A DNA stretch of 14,483 nt from Pseudomonadota bacterium (GCA_023428425.1 JAEYYP010000338.1:1-14483), one strand, 5' to 3'; positions 1-6,224 are shown, counted from the first letter of the stretch. Numbers and translations: made by a program. Notes: a model not told the origin generated them from the letters alone.

Positions 1-273
1 CAGGTAGCTGACCTCGATGCGCTGGAAGATCGGGCCTTCCTTCATCGTCGCGAGCCATTTTTGGAAAGCGGGGATGTCGGCGAAGCCGGCCGCCCGCGCA
101 TCGGCGAGGGTGACGTCGTCGGGTGACATCTCGTCGACCCGGCCGATCTGCAGCAGGCCGATCTTCGTCTTGAGGGTGCCACCGGGCTTCACAGTCGGCC
201 GCGACCAGCGCCGGAACTGCAGCGTGATGTCGCCGCGCTTGATGGCTTCCAGCACTTCGCGCTTCAGCAGCAT
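1..273 (-). CDS. ASCH domain protein (N-terminal part, runs off left edge)
   Basis: The first 91 codons of a minus-strand gene are present; the 3' part lies outside the window. ATG at 273-271 is preceded by GGGAGA about five bases upstream, which supports this start. The translation reads LQFRRWSRP (residues 18-26), then KPGGTLKTKIGLLQIGRV (29-46), the pattern of small ASCH-domain proteins. ASCH is a PUA-related beta-barrel thought to bind RNA or nucleotides. The following DDVTLADARAAGF stretch also fits family members. The partner RNA and role cannot be read from the sequence. The gene lies 106 bp downstream of the stress module on the same strand, so read-through is possible, but no promoter was recognised. 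The family call is from motif recognition only. Confidence 0.75.
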   Translation of the reverse strand, partial: MLLKREVLEAIKRGDITLQFRRWSRPTVKPGGTLKTKIGLLQIGRVDEMSPDDVTLADARAAGFADIPAFQKWLATMKEGPIFQRIEVSYL

Positions 274-360
274 GGTGTCTCCCTTGACGCTCGAGTTGAG
301 CAAACCGTCGCATCGATGGGTAGACGAGAAATCGGGGCGGGTTGTGGCCGGCCCGACATG

Positions 361-380
361 ACTTCGGTTCTGAGCGAAGT
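361..380 (-). terminator. Short hairpin at the stop codon of the DUF3618 gene
   Basis: ACTTCG (361-366) and CGAAGT (375-380) form a 6-bp stem with an 8-base loop directly at the end of the last gene of the stress module. No T-tract follows on the minus strand, so it is at best a weak terminator or an mRNA 3'-end-stabilising hairpin. Confidence 0.25.
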
Positions 381-1339
381 TAGTGCTGGGCGACAACCTG
401 GCCGCGCACGTCATCATAGACCTGCGCGGCGCCGTCCTTGCCCTTCTCATAGAGCTCGGCAGCCTTGGCCTTGCCCTCCTTGTAGACGTCGGATGCTGCT
501 TCCACTGCCTTGGACTTCACCTTGTCGGCGACCTTGCCGATGGCCTGGTCCTCCTGGTCGGTATGCGGCAGCGCCGCACCGATTGCCGCGCCTGCGGCGA
601 AGGCGAGCGCACCCGCGACCAGCGGCTGGTCGCGGAACATGTCCATCGCCATGCGCGACGTCTTGTCCACCTGGTGCTGGGCACCGGAACCGAGCTTCTG
701 GGCCTGGTGCGCGACGTGATCGATCGCCTCGTTCACGCCATGCTGCATGTCGTGGAAGGTGTGCGAGGCCCAGCCCATGGCATCGTCGAAGCGGTTGCCC
801 GCCTCATCCTGGAAGTCGCGGACGCGGTGCCCGGTCTCGTCGATGAAGCCGCCGAACTTGCGTCCGGCATCGTCCATGAACTCGCCGACGCGGTGGCCGA
901 GATCGTTCGACTCGGCCTTGTAGCGCTTGCCGGCCGTATCTTCCCACTCGGAGTACCACTTGCCGGCGGGGTCGGCCGCATGGCTCACCCGGCGGAGGCC
1001 ACCCGAGACCGTAGCGTACGGATATTCGGGAGACCGAGGCCGCGGGTTATGGTGGTGATGGTGCTCGGCATGTGGCGCCGACAGCTTCGGCCCCTGCCCC
1101 GACATCAGCCAGATGAGGCTGACGCCCAGCAGGGCGGCCGGAAGCGGGTTGTTCGACACCGTCTGGCCGAAATTGTTGGCGAAGCTCTGGCCACCATCCT
1201 TGGTGAAGCTCAGCAGCTCATCGACCAGCTGGCCGGGCGACAGCCGCTCCTTGATCTCGCCGATGCGGCTTTCGATCTTGTGACGCTGCGCTTCGACTTC
1301 ACGCTCGAGCTCGGCGGAATCCTTGGAATAAGTGCTCAT
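380..1339 (-). CDS. DUF3618 protein with two LEA-like 11-residue repeat arrays
   Basis: A 319-residue protein. Residues 8-45 are a charged helix (ELEREVEAQRHKIESRIGEI, then ERLSPGQLVDELL) matching the DUF3618 N-terminal domain. A hydrophobic segment (about 65-80) could be membrane-inserted. A histidine run follows (H90, H93-H97). Residues 122-209 form eight consecutive 11-residue units, with Gly at 126, 137, 148, 159, 170 and 181. Residues 239-257 are a second hydrophobic Ala/Gly segment. Residues 271-314 form four more 11-residue units containing the pattern AAxxY. Such hendecad repeats are typical of LEA and apolipoprotein-like amphipathic helices; a protective or membrane-surface role under stress is inference. 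It is the last gene of a three-gene unit: its ATG overlaps the previous stop by one base (TGATG), implying translational coupling. DUF3618 has no established biochemical function. Confidence 0.85.
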   Translation of the reverse strand: MSTYSKDSAELEREVEAQRHKIESRIGEIKERLSPGQLVDELLSFTKDGGQSFANNFGQTVSNNPLPAALLGVSLIWLMSGQGPKLSAPHAEHHHHHNPRPRSPEYPYATVSGGLRRVSHAADPAGKWYSEWEDTAGKRYKAESNDLGHRVGEFMDDAGRKFGGFIDETGHRVRDFQDEAGNRFDDAMGWASHTFHDMQHGVNEAIDHVAHQAQKLGSGAQHQVDKTSRMAMDMFRDQPLVAGALAFAAGAAIGAALPHTDQEDQAIGKVADKVKSKAVEAASDVYKEGKAKAAELYEKGKDGAAQVYDDVRGQVVAQH

Positions 1340-1755
1340 CAGAAGCTCTCCTTTACGACCTCGGCGTCGCGCGCGAGGGAGCGGGTGGTACGGTTGAGGT
1401 TGAGACGCGATGCCTTCCAGGCTTCGAGGCTCTTCGAGATGAAGCTCCAGGCGATGCCGCCGACGACAAGCGCCACGACGAGAGCGGCGACGAAGCTCGC
1501 GGCCTCCTGCGACATGCCGAACGACACCAGCATCCAGCCGACGCCGGTGACGAGTGCCGTCAGGAACACGCCAACCGCGCCGATGGCGAGAACGGCACCG
1601 ATGGCGAGGCCCTTCGATGCGTCGATGGCATCATCGAGTTTCTCGGTTGCTTCGGCCTTGGCGAGCTGGATTTCCTTGCGGAACAGTCCGGTGATGTCGC
1701 CTGCCAGGCCACCGAGCAGGTCAGTCAACGACCGCTGCTGCTCAAATTCCGGCAT
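1339..1755 (-). CDS. Holin-X (DUF1469) family membrane protein
   Basis: A 138-residue protein matching the 'phage holin family protein' (actinobacterial Holin-X, DUF1469) pattern. Residues 9-42 are an amphipathic, charged helix (SLTDLLGGLAGDITGLFRKE then IQLAKAEATEKL). Two hydrophobic segments follow at about 50-77 and 84-105, and a basic tail ends the protein. Despite the family name there is no lysis context here; such proteins in proteobacterial chromosomes commonly sit beside DUF3618 genes and are probably inner-membrane proteins of unknown function. The start at 1755 overlaps the end of the upstream gene by 14 bases, and the stop shares one base with the DUF3618 start, so all three are probably translated from one mRNA. 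Confidence 0.85.
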   Translation of the reverse strand: MPEFEQQRSLTDLLGGLAGDITGLFRKEIQLAKAEATEKLDDAIDASKGLAIGAVLAIGAVGVFLTALVTGVGWMLVSFGMSQEAASFVAALVVALVVGGIAWSFISKSLEAWKASRLNLNRTTRSLARDAEVVKESF

Positions 1756-2362
1756 CGTTGCCTCCCACGGTCTGCGCGTAGGTGGTGTCGGCGCGGTTCA
1801 CTGTGCCCGCGGCATAGGAGCCGGGTGCGGCCGGTGGCTGGTACTGGCCGGAAGACGGCTGCTGTTGGCCCGAGCGGCGCGAGGCGCTGGCCACCATGAA
1901 ACGGCTGGCGACGAAGCCCAGGAGCGCGGCGGCACCCATGAAAGCGACCGGCTGCTTGCGGCCGAAATCCTCGGCCATGCCGAGAATGTCGTCGACGTTG
2001 TTGTCGCGCACGGTGGCGGTCAGCTTCGTCGCGCCATCGGCGACCAAGCGAACGTAGTGGGCGGTGCTTTCGCCCTGCTGCTCCAGCTCACCCGCGACCT
2101 TGTCGAGGGAACTGGTGACACCGTCGAGCTGGTCGACGATCACCTGCTTCTGTTCCTCGGCCATGCCCTTGGCCTTTTTGGCCGCCTTGTCGAGCTGCGC
2201 CTTGGCTTCCTCGCCGAGCGCCGCCGCTTCGTGCTTCACCTCTTCGGCGACGTGGCCAAGATCGTGGCGGGCGGTATCGGCAAGGTCGGCGGCATCGCGA
2301 CGGATGCGGTCTTCGGCCTCGGTGCCGGTTACCGATTGCGAGGGAAAGTCGGGGGCGCTCAT
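1742..2362 (-). CDS. Nutrient-deprivation-induced-like membrane-anchored helical protein
   Basis: A 206-residue protein. ATG at 2362-2360 is chosen because GGAG lies seven bases upstream; a longer open frame to 2467 has no such site and would overlap the putative promoter. Residues 15-100 are highly charged, Ala-rich and helical (AEEVKHEAAALGEEAKAQLD), with rough 11-residue periodicity. About 137-158 is a single hydrophobic helix (QPVAFMGAAALLGFVASRFM), followed by a Gln/Pro/Ser-rich disordered tail. It resembles rhizobial proteins annotated as nutrient-deprivation-induced, but that name is from recollection of the family and no enzyme motif is visible. It is the first gene of the module with the Holin-X and DUF3618 proteins, behind an EcfG-like promoter. 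A membrane-tethered structural stress protein is the most reasonable inference. Confidence 0.75.
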   Translation of the reverse strand: MSAPDFPSQSVTGTEAEDRIRRDAADLADTARHDLGHVAEEVKHEAAALGEEAKAQLDKAAKKAKGMAEEQKQVIVDQLDGVTSSLDKVAGELEQQGESTAHYVRLVADGATKLTATVRDNNVDDILGMAEDFGRKQPVAFMGAAALLGFVASRFMVASASRRSGQQQPSSGQYQPPAAPGSYAAGTVNRADTTYAQTVGGNDAGI

Positions 2363-2369
2363 CGCACAA

Positions 2370-2373
2370 CTCC
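2370..2373 (-). promoter_or_regulatory. Ribosome binding site deciding the first stress-module start
   Basis: GGAG on the minus strand, seven bases before the ATG at 2362-2360. It favours the 206-residue product over the 241-residue open frame. Confidence 0.6.
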
Positions 2374-2429
2374 ATGTTGAGTGGGGCGGCTGCTCGACTG
2401 ACGCTGAAGTCTGAGCCGGTTGTGAACTC

Positions 2430-2454
2430 AATGAGTTGCAACGGCACCGGTTCC
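2430..2454 (-). promoter_or_regulatory. Candidate EcfG (general stress response) promoter
   Basis: On the minus strand GGAAC (2454-2450) is followed after exactly 16 bases by CATT (2433-2430). The known alphaproteobacterial EcfG/PhyR-regulon consensus is GGAAC-N16/17-CGTT, so the -35 is perfect and the -10 matches three of four bases. The predicted mRNA start would be about 55-60 bases before the ATG of the nutrient-deprivation-like gene. Position, orientation and the nature of the downstream genes all fit; no expression data are available. Confidence 0.45.
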
Positions 2455-2489
2455 CGCTTTGGGGCAAAGCTGTGACGAAAGACGGTCGC

Positions 2490-2575
2490 TGGTGCGGGCG
2501 GCGGGACTCGAACCCGCACGGGTGTACACCCTCCGGATTTTAAGTCCGGTATGTCTACCATTCCATCACGCCCGC
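2490..2575 (-). tRNA. tRNA-Leu (anticodon UAA)
   Basis: On the minus strand the 7-bp acceptor stem is GCGGGCG (2575-2569) pairing with CGCCCGC (2500-2494), then discriminator A and an encoded CCA (2492-2490). The anticodon arm is CCGGA-CTTAAAA-TCCGG (2549-2533), giving anticodon UAA at 2542-2540. A long variable arm (about 2518-2532) marks a class II tRNA. The T arm is GCGGG-TTCGAGT-CCCGC (2517-2501). It reads UUA codons, and UUG by wobble, which are rare in this GC-rich genome. A weak -35-like TGGACA lies upstream without a convincing -10. There is no integrase nearby and no repeat of the tRNA 3' end was seen. Confidence 0.95.
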
Positions 2576-2618
2576 GACGGCGGTTCGTTTGCCACGGCGG
2601 GGCGGTGCTGTCCATGAG

Positions 2619-2644
2619 GGGATGGCCCACGTAGGGACCATCCC
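2619..2644 (-). terminator. Strong hairpin downstream of the DnaB-like gene
   Basis: GGGATGG (2619-2625) pairs with CCATCCC (2638-2644), and CCC (2626-2628) with GGG (2634-2636), giving a 10-bp stem with one bulged base and a 5-base loop. It begins eight bases past the stop codon of the DnaB-like gene and upstream of the tRNA. It lacks a downstream T-tract, so it could be a non-canonical terminator or mRNA 3'-end stabiliser. Confidence 0.45.
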
Positions 2645-2652
2645 GCCAGCGG

Positions 2653-3363
2653 TCAGTTGGTGGCGAAGCTCATTTCGCCGGCATTGAGGAAGCAGGTGCG
2701 GTTGAACAGGCCCAAGTCGAGCGGGTTAGGCAACCGGATGTCGCTCAGGTCCGGGATCGGCTTCAGGGTCGGGTCGTAGCTGCGGTCGATCTGGCTGATG
2801 AAGACCAGCGTGACGCCCGATCGCCGGGCGAAGGCGCCGAGCACGCGAACCTGCTCCTCGAGCGGTGGCGTATCCCGCCGCTGGTCGAGGAGTTGCAGGT
2901 AGTCGATGACGGCGAGACTGCCACGCTGTGCGCCCGCCATCCGCGCCACGATGTGTTCGGCGCTGATCGCGTCGGAGCAGTCGAGCGTGAACAGACGGTC
3001 GAAGCCCGTCGGCATGCTGCCGAGGCGCCTCAGCCGCTCCCGTGCCTCATCCTCGGTGTATTCGAGGCTGAAGAAGGCGGCTTGCCGACCGGCGCGGGTG
3101 GCTTCGATGGCCAGCTCGAGCGCGACGAGCGTCTTGCCCTGCCCGGGCCGGGCGCCGATCAGCACCATGTCGCCATCCGTAAGGGTGGCGTAGAGCCTGG
3201 CCGCCGGCGAAAGGCCGCCATGCCGGGCGGCGAGCAGGCTCCAGCTCGATACGCCCTCAGCGGCGGCAATGCCGTCGAGCGCGGCGTGGAGCGGCACGCC
3301 CTGCTCGCGGGATATCGCCTTGGCGCGCCGCTTGAGCTGGTGGATGGGTGCAGACAGTTTCAT
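2653..3363 (-). CDS. DnaB-like RecA-fold ATPase (solitary helicase C-domain)
   Basis: A 236-residue protein. ATG at 3363-3361 is chosen because a full AGGAGG lies seven bases upstream; the open frame to 3468 has no comparable site. Residues 8-47 form a short N-terminal domain ending in GVSSWSLLAAR. A DnaB C-terminal-type ATPase core follows: Walker A GARPGQGKT (70-78), the H2-like FFSLEYTEDE (97-106), Walker B VIDYLQLL (152-159), VFISQIDR (187-194) and IPDLSDIR (203-210). Replicative DnaB is about twice this length and has a primase-interacting N-terminal domain that is absent here, so this is not the replicative helicase. The usual glutamine-rich DNA-binding loop is not obvious. It stands alone between the tRNA and the small membrane-protein gene. 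Databases would probably label it 'DNA helicase'; real helicase activity is unproven. Confidence 0.8.
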   Translation of the reverse strand: MKLSAPIHQLKRRAKAISREQGVPLHAALDGIAAAEGVSSWSLLAARHGGLSPAARLYATLTDGDMVLIGARPGQGKTLVALELAIEATRAGRQAAFFSLEYTEDEARERLRRLGSMPTGFDRLFTLDCSDAISAEHIVARMAGAQRGSLAVIDYLQLLDQRRDTPPLEEQVRVLGAFARRSGVTLVFISQIDRSYDPTLKPIPDLSDIRLPNPLDLGLFNRTCFLNAGEMSFATN

Positions 3364-3370
3364 TGCAGAA

Positions 3371-3376
3371 CCTCCT
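3371..3376 (-). promoter_or_regulatory. Consensus Shine-Dalgarno fixing the DnaB-like start
   Basis: AGGAGG on the minus strand, seven bases before the ATG at 3363. It shows that the 35 extra N-terminal codons of the longer open frame are probably untranslated leader. Confidence 0.75.
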
Positions 3377-3548
3377 GATGCGAGCAGTGATCGCAGCCCC
3401 TCCTTGTGCGTCCGCTCGAAACAGGCGGTTGGGTTCAAATGGCGTCCCGCATGAATGTGCTTTCCCATCGGAGGGGGGAGGCGTGGACCGCGCCGGACCC
3501 CAGGCTAGATGATTCGAGGTCCGTTGCGGAAGCAGTCGCCGCAGCAGC

Positions 3549-3833
3549 TCAGTCCCTGAGCACGAAGGTCGTGACGAGGAAGAGACCGTAGCTCGCGCCG
3601 CCCGCCAGCGCCAGCGGCTGGGCGAGGCCGCTGTCGACCGGCAGCAGCCGCGTCATCACCAGCGCGGCCGCGGCGAGGAACAGCCAGCAGATGCCGTGCA
3701 GCCAGCGCCGGGCGAACCACGTGAGGCCCGAGCCCCCGCCTGACAGGTCGAGCATCAGGAAGACGACGGCGATCGCCAGCGCCACGCCGGATACAACGAT
3801 CCATGGAACGCCGAAGATTTTCTCGGCGAACAT
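3549..3833 (-). CDS. Small three-helix membrane protein, function unknown
   Basis: A 94-residue hydrophobic protein. Likely transmembrane helices are at about 9-28 (VPWIVVSGVALAIAVVFLML), 44-62 (LHGICWLFLAAAALVMTRLL) and 72-91 (PLALAGGASYGLFLVTTFVL), separated by short Gly-rich and basic loops. No enzyme motif is visible. It starts eight bases after the xanthine phosphoribosyltransferase stop codon with no strong ribosome binding site of its own, so it is probably translated by coupling from the gpt message. Its conserved placement, if any, would be the best clue to function. It is considered real because the hydrophobic pattern is regular and the opposite-strand frames there are not protein-like. 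Confidence 0.65.
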   Translation of the reverse strand: MFAEKIFGVPWIVVSGVALAIAVVFLMLDLSGGGSGLTWFARRWLHGICWLFLAAAALVMTRLLPVDSGLAQPLALAGGASYGLFLVTTFVLRD

Positions 3834-3841
3834 GGCGTTCG

Positions 3842-4339
3842 TCAGTCCGTGCCGCCCGAGATCGGCGGGACGTAGGCGACGTCGAGATCCCAGGGGAAGA
3901 AGATCCAGGTGTCCTGGCTGACTTCGGTGATGAAGGTATCCACCATCTCGCGGCCCTTTGGCTTGGCGTAAACGGTGGCGAAGTGCGCGCCCGGTAGCAT
4001 GTCGCGTACGGCCCGGGCTGTGGCGCCGGTGTCGACCAGATCATCGACGATGAGGATCCTGCCGCCGTTGCGGGCCTTCTCCAGCACCTCGGGGGCGATC
4101 GGCTTCAGCACCTTGATGCCACCCTGGCTCTGGTGGTCGTAGCTCTTCACAGCCACGCTCTCGACGACGCGGATGTTCAGCTCGCGCGCCACGATCGCCG
4201 CCGGCACCAGGCCGCCGCGAGTGATGGCAACAAGGGCGTCGAACGGGCCAAGGCCGGTGAGGCGCCAGGCAAGGGCGCGGCTGTCACGATGGAACTGGTC
4301 CCAGGTGACGGGGAAGGATTTCTGCGAGGTCTGGTTCAA
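3842..4339 (-). CDS. gpt: Xanthine phosphoribosyltransferase
   Basis: A 165-residue purine-salvage enzyme that transfers phosphoribose from PRPP to xanthine or guanine; the E. coli Gpt is about 152 residues. The PRPP-binding loop ILIVDDLVDTGATA is at 95-108. ITRGGLVPAAIVAREL (39-54) is the N-terminal family motif, and DTWIFFPWD (133-141) matches the conserved C-terminal segment near the base pocket. The start is a TTG at 4339-4337, chosen because AAGGAG lies seven bases upstream and the upstream frame has no better codon near the family's N-terminus. It lies 70 bp downstream of the CinA-like gene on the same strand and is followed eight bases later by the small membrane protein gene. The enzyme is typically peripheral to the inner membrane. 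Confidence 0.93.
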   Translation of the reverse strand: MNQTSQKSFPVTWDQFHRDSRALAWRLTGLGPFDALVAITRGGLVPAAIVARELNIRVVESVAVKSYDHQSQGGIKVLKPIAPEVLEKARNGGRILIVDDLVDTGATARAVRDMLPGAHFATVYAKPKGREMVDTFITEVSQDTWIFFPWDLDVAYVPPISGGTD

Positions 4340-4346
4340 GTGATGT

Positions 4347-4352
4347 CTCCTT
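4347..4352 (-). promoter_or_regulatory. Ribosome binding site supporting the TTG start of gpt
   Basis: AAGGAG on the minus strand, seven bases before the TTG codon at 4339. It lies at the end of an imperfect inverted repeat (CAAG and GGGG arms at 4381-4388 against 4350-4360), so it may be partly masked by leader structure. Confidence 0.6.
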
Positions 4353-4409
4353 GCTGCCCCGCGCCAAAGCCATCGGGTGTGGGGCAAGTGATTCTGGGAC
4401 GGGCGATCG

Positions 4410-5177
4410 TCAATAGGCCACAACCGTTTCGGCGAGGCCGGCATTGGCGTGGGCGGCGGCAACCATGGCCCTGACGCGCTCCACAGCGAGGGAAAGGCGG
4501 TCTTCGTCATGCGAACGGAGGACCAGCTCGGTCATCACGGTGGTCGACCCCATGCGCGGATAGCTGCCCATCTTCACGTCGGGAAACTCGTCCTGGATGC
4601 GCCCGAAGGCGGAACCGATCGTGCCCTCGCCGACGCGGCAGCCGATGCTGACGGACTTCACCTTCGCCCCGCCCTCGAGGGTGGGGGCGATGGCCTCCAG
4701 CATGGCCTGCATGATCTTGGGCACGCCGGCCTTCACGTGCACGTTGCCGATGCGGAAGCCGGGCGCGGCGCTGACGGAATTGACGATGAGGCTGGCGCCC
4801 TCGGGGATGCGGGCCATGCGCAGGCGCGCCTCGTTCACCTCGGTGCCGGTATCCTTCCAGCGCTGCTCGAGCATGGCGCGCGCCTCCGGGTTGATCGGCA
4901 GCGCCACGCCGAACGCCTTGGCCACGGCATCGGCCGTGATGTCGTCATGCGTGGGGCCGATGCCGCCAGTGGTGAAGACGTAGGTGTAGCGGCCGCGCAC
5001 GGCGTTCACCGCGGCGACGATCTCGTCCTCGATGTCGGGGACGACGCGCACTTCGGACAGCTCGATCCCGAGATCGGTGCAAAAATCGGCGATGGTGCCG
5101 ATGTTCACGTCCTTGGTGCGGCCGGACAGGATTTCGTCGCCGATGACGATGAGCGCGGCAGTTACGGCGTCGGGCAT
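4410..5177 (-). CDS. CinA-like competence/damage-inducible protein (MoCF-binding domain only)
   Basis: A 255-residue protein with the MoaB/Mog-type molybdopterin-binding fold found at the N-terminus of CinA. Motifs are VIGDEILSGRTKDVN (11-25), FTTGGIGPTHDDITADAVA (68-86) and AAPGFRIGNVHVKAGVPKIM (137-156). It lacks the C-terminal nicotinamide-nucleotide deamidase domain of full-length CinA (about 410 residues), so pyridine nucleotide recycling by deamidation should not be assumed. Related stand-alone proteins may act as nucleotide pyrophosphatases, but that is not shown here. The start at 5177 (MPDAV) fits the family N-terminus; the frame is open upstream to 5240, but those 21 residues do not look conserved. 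No strong Shine-Dalgarno is visible. The gene is divergent from map, and gpt follows it. Confidence 0.85.
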   Translation of the reverse strand: MPDAVTAALIVIGDEILSGRTKDVNIGTIADFCTDLGIELSEVRVVPDIEDEIVAAVNAVRGRYTYVFTTGGIGPTHDDITADAVAKAFGVALPINPEARAMLEQRWKDTGTEVNEARLRMARIPEGASLIVNSVSAAPGFRIGNVHVKAGVPKIMQAMLEAIAPTLEGGAKVKSVSIGCRVGEGTIGSAFGRIQDEFPDVKMGSYPRMGSTTVMTELVLRSHDEDRLSLAVERVRAMVAAAHANAGLAETVVAY

Positions 5178-5338
5178 GGCTGAGGTCCAGAGGTCAGCAA
5201 GGCCGATGCATTGCCTCAGGCGGCGCAGAGCGTCAAGCAATTGCCACCGCTAGACACAGGACAGCAGGTATTCGGGCGCGCTACGGTCTTTATTCCTGCC
5301 GCGACACCGCCTACCTTGCGAAGCGAACGGAGCCCGCC

Positions 5339-6169
5339 ATGATCACCTACGTCGAAGCCGAAGCAAAGAGCCGCCGCACCTCGGGGGTCATTCCCCTGCA
5401 CGGCGAAGCCGGCTTTGAGGGCATGCGCAAGGCTGGCCAGTTGACGGCGCAGGCGCTCGACCTGCTGGTCGATGCCGTGAAGCCCGGCGTGACCACGCTG
5501 GAGCTCGACAGGCTGGCCTATTCTTTCGCCCGCGACAACAACGCCATCCCGGCGACCCTGTTCTACAAGGGCTACCGCCACTCGATCTGCACCTCGATCA
5601 ACCATGTCGTCTGCCACGGCATCCCCGACGAGCGGCCGCTGCGCGAGGGCGACATCGTCAACATCGACATCACGCTGATCGTCGACGGGTGGTACGGCGA
5701 CAGCTCGCGCATGTATCCGGTGGGCGAGATCAGCCGCAAGGCCGAGCGGCTGATCGAAGTGACCTACGAGAGCCTTGCGGCGGGCATCGCGGCGGCGAAG
5801 CCGGGCAACACCACGGGCGATATCGGGGCGGCGATCCAGGCTCACGCCGAGGCGGAGCGGACCAGCGTGGTGCGCGACTTCGTCGGCCACGGCGTCGGCC
5901 AGCTCTTCCACGACGAACCCAACATCATGCATTTCGGCATTCCCGGCACCGGGGTGCTGCTGAAGCCGGGCATGATCTTCACCATCGAGCCGATGATCAA
6001 CCTCGGCCGGCCGCACGTGAAGATCCTGTCTGATGGTTGGACCGCCGTGACGCGCGACCGCACGCTTTCGGCGCAGGCCGAGCACTCGATCGGCATCACG
6101 GCCACGGGCAACGAGATCTTCACCGGCTCGCCCAGGGGCTGGTTCAACCCACTCGACGCCCGCCGCTAG
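5339..6169 (+). CDS. map: Type I methionine aminopeptidase
   Basis: A 276-residue cytosolic metalloprotease that removes the initiator methionine from new proteins. All catalytic positions line up with E. coli MetAP: His93 (in VCHGIP), metal ligands Asp110 (VNID) and Asp121 (YGDSS), His184 (GHGVG), substrate-site His191 (LFHDEP), Glu217 (FTIEPM) and Glu248 (AEHS). The spacings Asp-Asp 11 and His-His 7 equal those of E. coli. The ATG at 5339 is preceded by GGAG about seven bases upstream. It is slightly longer than E. coli MetAP (264), with a short N-terminal extension and the C-terminal tail PRGWFNPLDARR. It is divergent from the CinA-like gene across 161 bp with no clear promoter match, and is followed closely by radC. 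Confidence 0.96.
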   Translation: MITYVEAEAKSRRTSGVIPLHGEAGFEGMRKAGQLTAQALDLLVDAVKPGVTTLELDRLAYSFARDNNAIPATLFYKGYRHSICTSINHVVCHGIPDERPLREGDIVNIDITLIVDGWYGDSSRMYPVGEISRKAERLIEVTYESLAAGIAAAKPGNTTGDIGAAIQAHAEAERTSVVRDFVGHGVGQLFHDEPNIMHFGIPGTGVLLKPGMIFTIEPMINLGRPHVKILSDGWTAVTRDRTLSAQAEHSIGITATGNEIFTGSPRGWFNPLDARR

Positions 6170-6224
6170 CCGTGGCGAGGGGGGCGACGACAGCGAGATC
6201 GGCGACAGCCAGCCGCGCAATGGG

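Noticed and set aside
1339..1755. Prophage or lysis cassette suggested by the 'phage holin' family name
   Set aside because: No endolysin, phage structural or integrase gene is nearby, and the neighbours are stress-type chromosomal genes.
383..2380. A 665-codon plus-strand open frame
   Set aside because: It is antisense to three well-formed genes with overlapping starts and stops, and its translation is a His/Arg/Leu/Val-rich shadow typical of GC-rich DNA.
2088..2630. A minus-strand open frame starting with a protein-like MVDIPDLKSGG stretch
   Set aside because: That stretch is the tRNA-Leu read as protein, a common annotation artefact; the rest overlaps the nutrient-deprivation-like gene in another frame.
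2490..3363. tRNA-linked genomic island with the DnaB-like gene as cargo
   Set aside because: There is no integrase, no copy of the tRNA 3' end was seen in the flanks, and the base composition looks uniform.
3364..3548. A hidden small gene between the membrane protein and the DnaB-like gene
   Set aside because: Short frames exist on both strands, but none has a good ribosome binding site plus protein-like composition; the right part is the DnaB-like leader.
5178..5338. Promoters for map and the CinA-like gene in the divergent gap
   Set aside because: Only poor matches with wrong spacing were found (TTGCCA, then AGGTAT 19 bases on), so no site is called.
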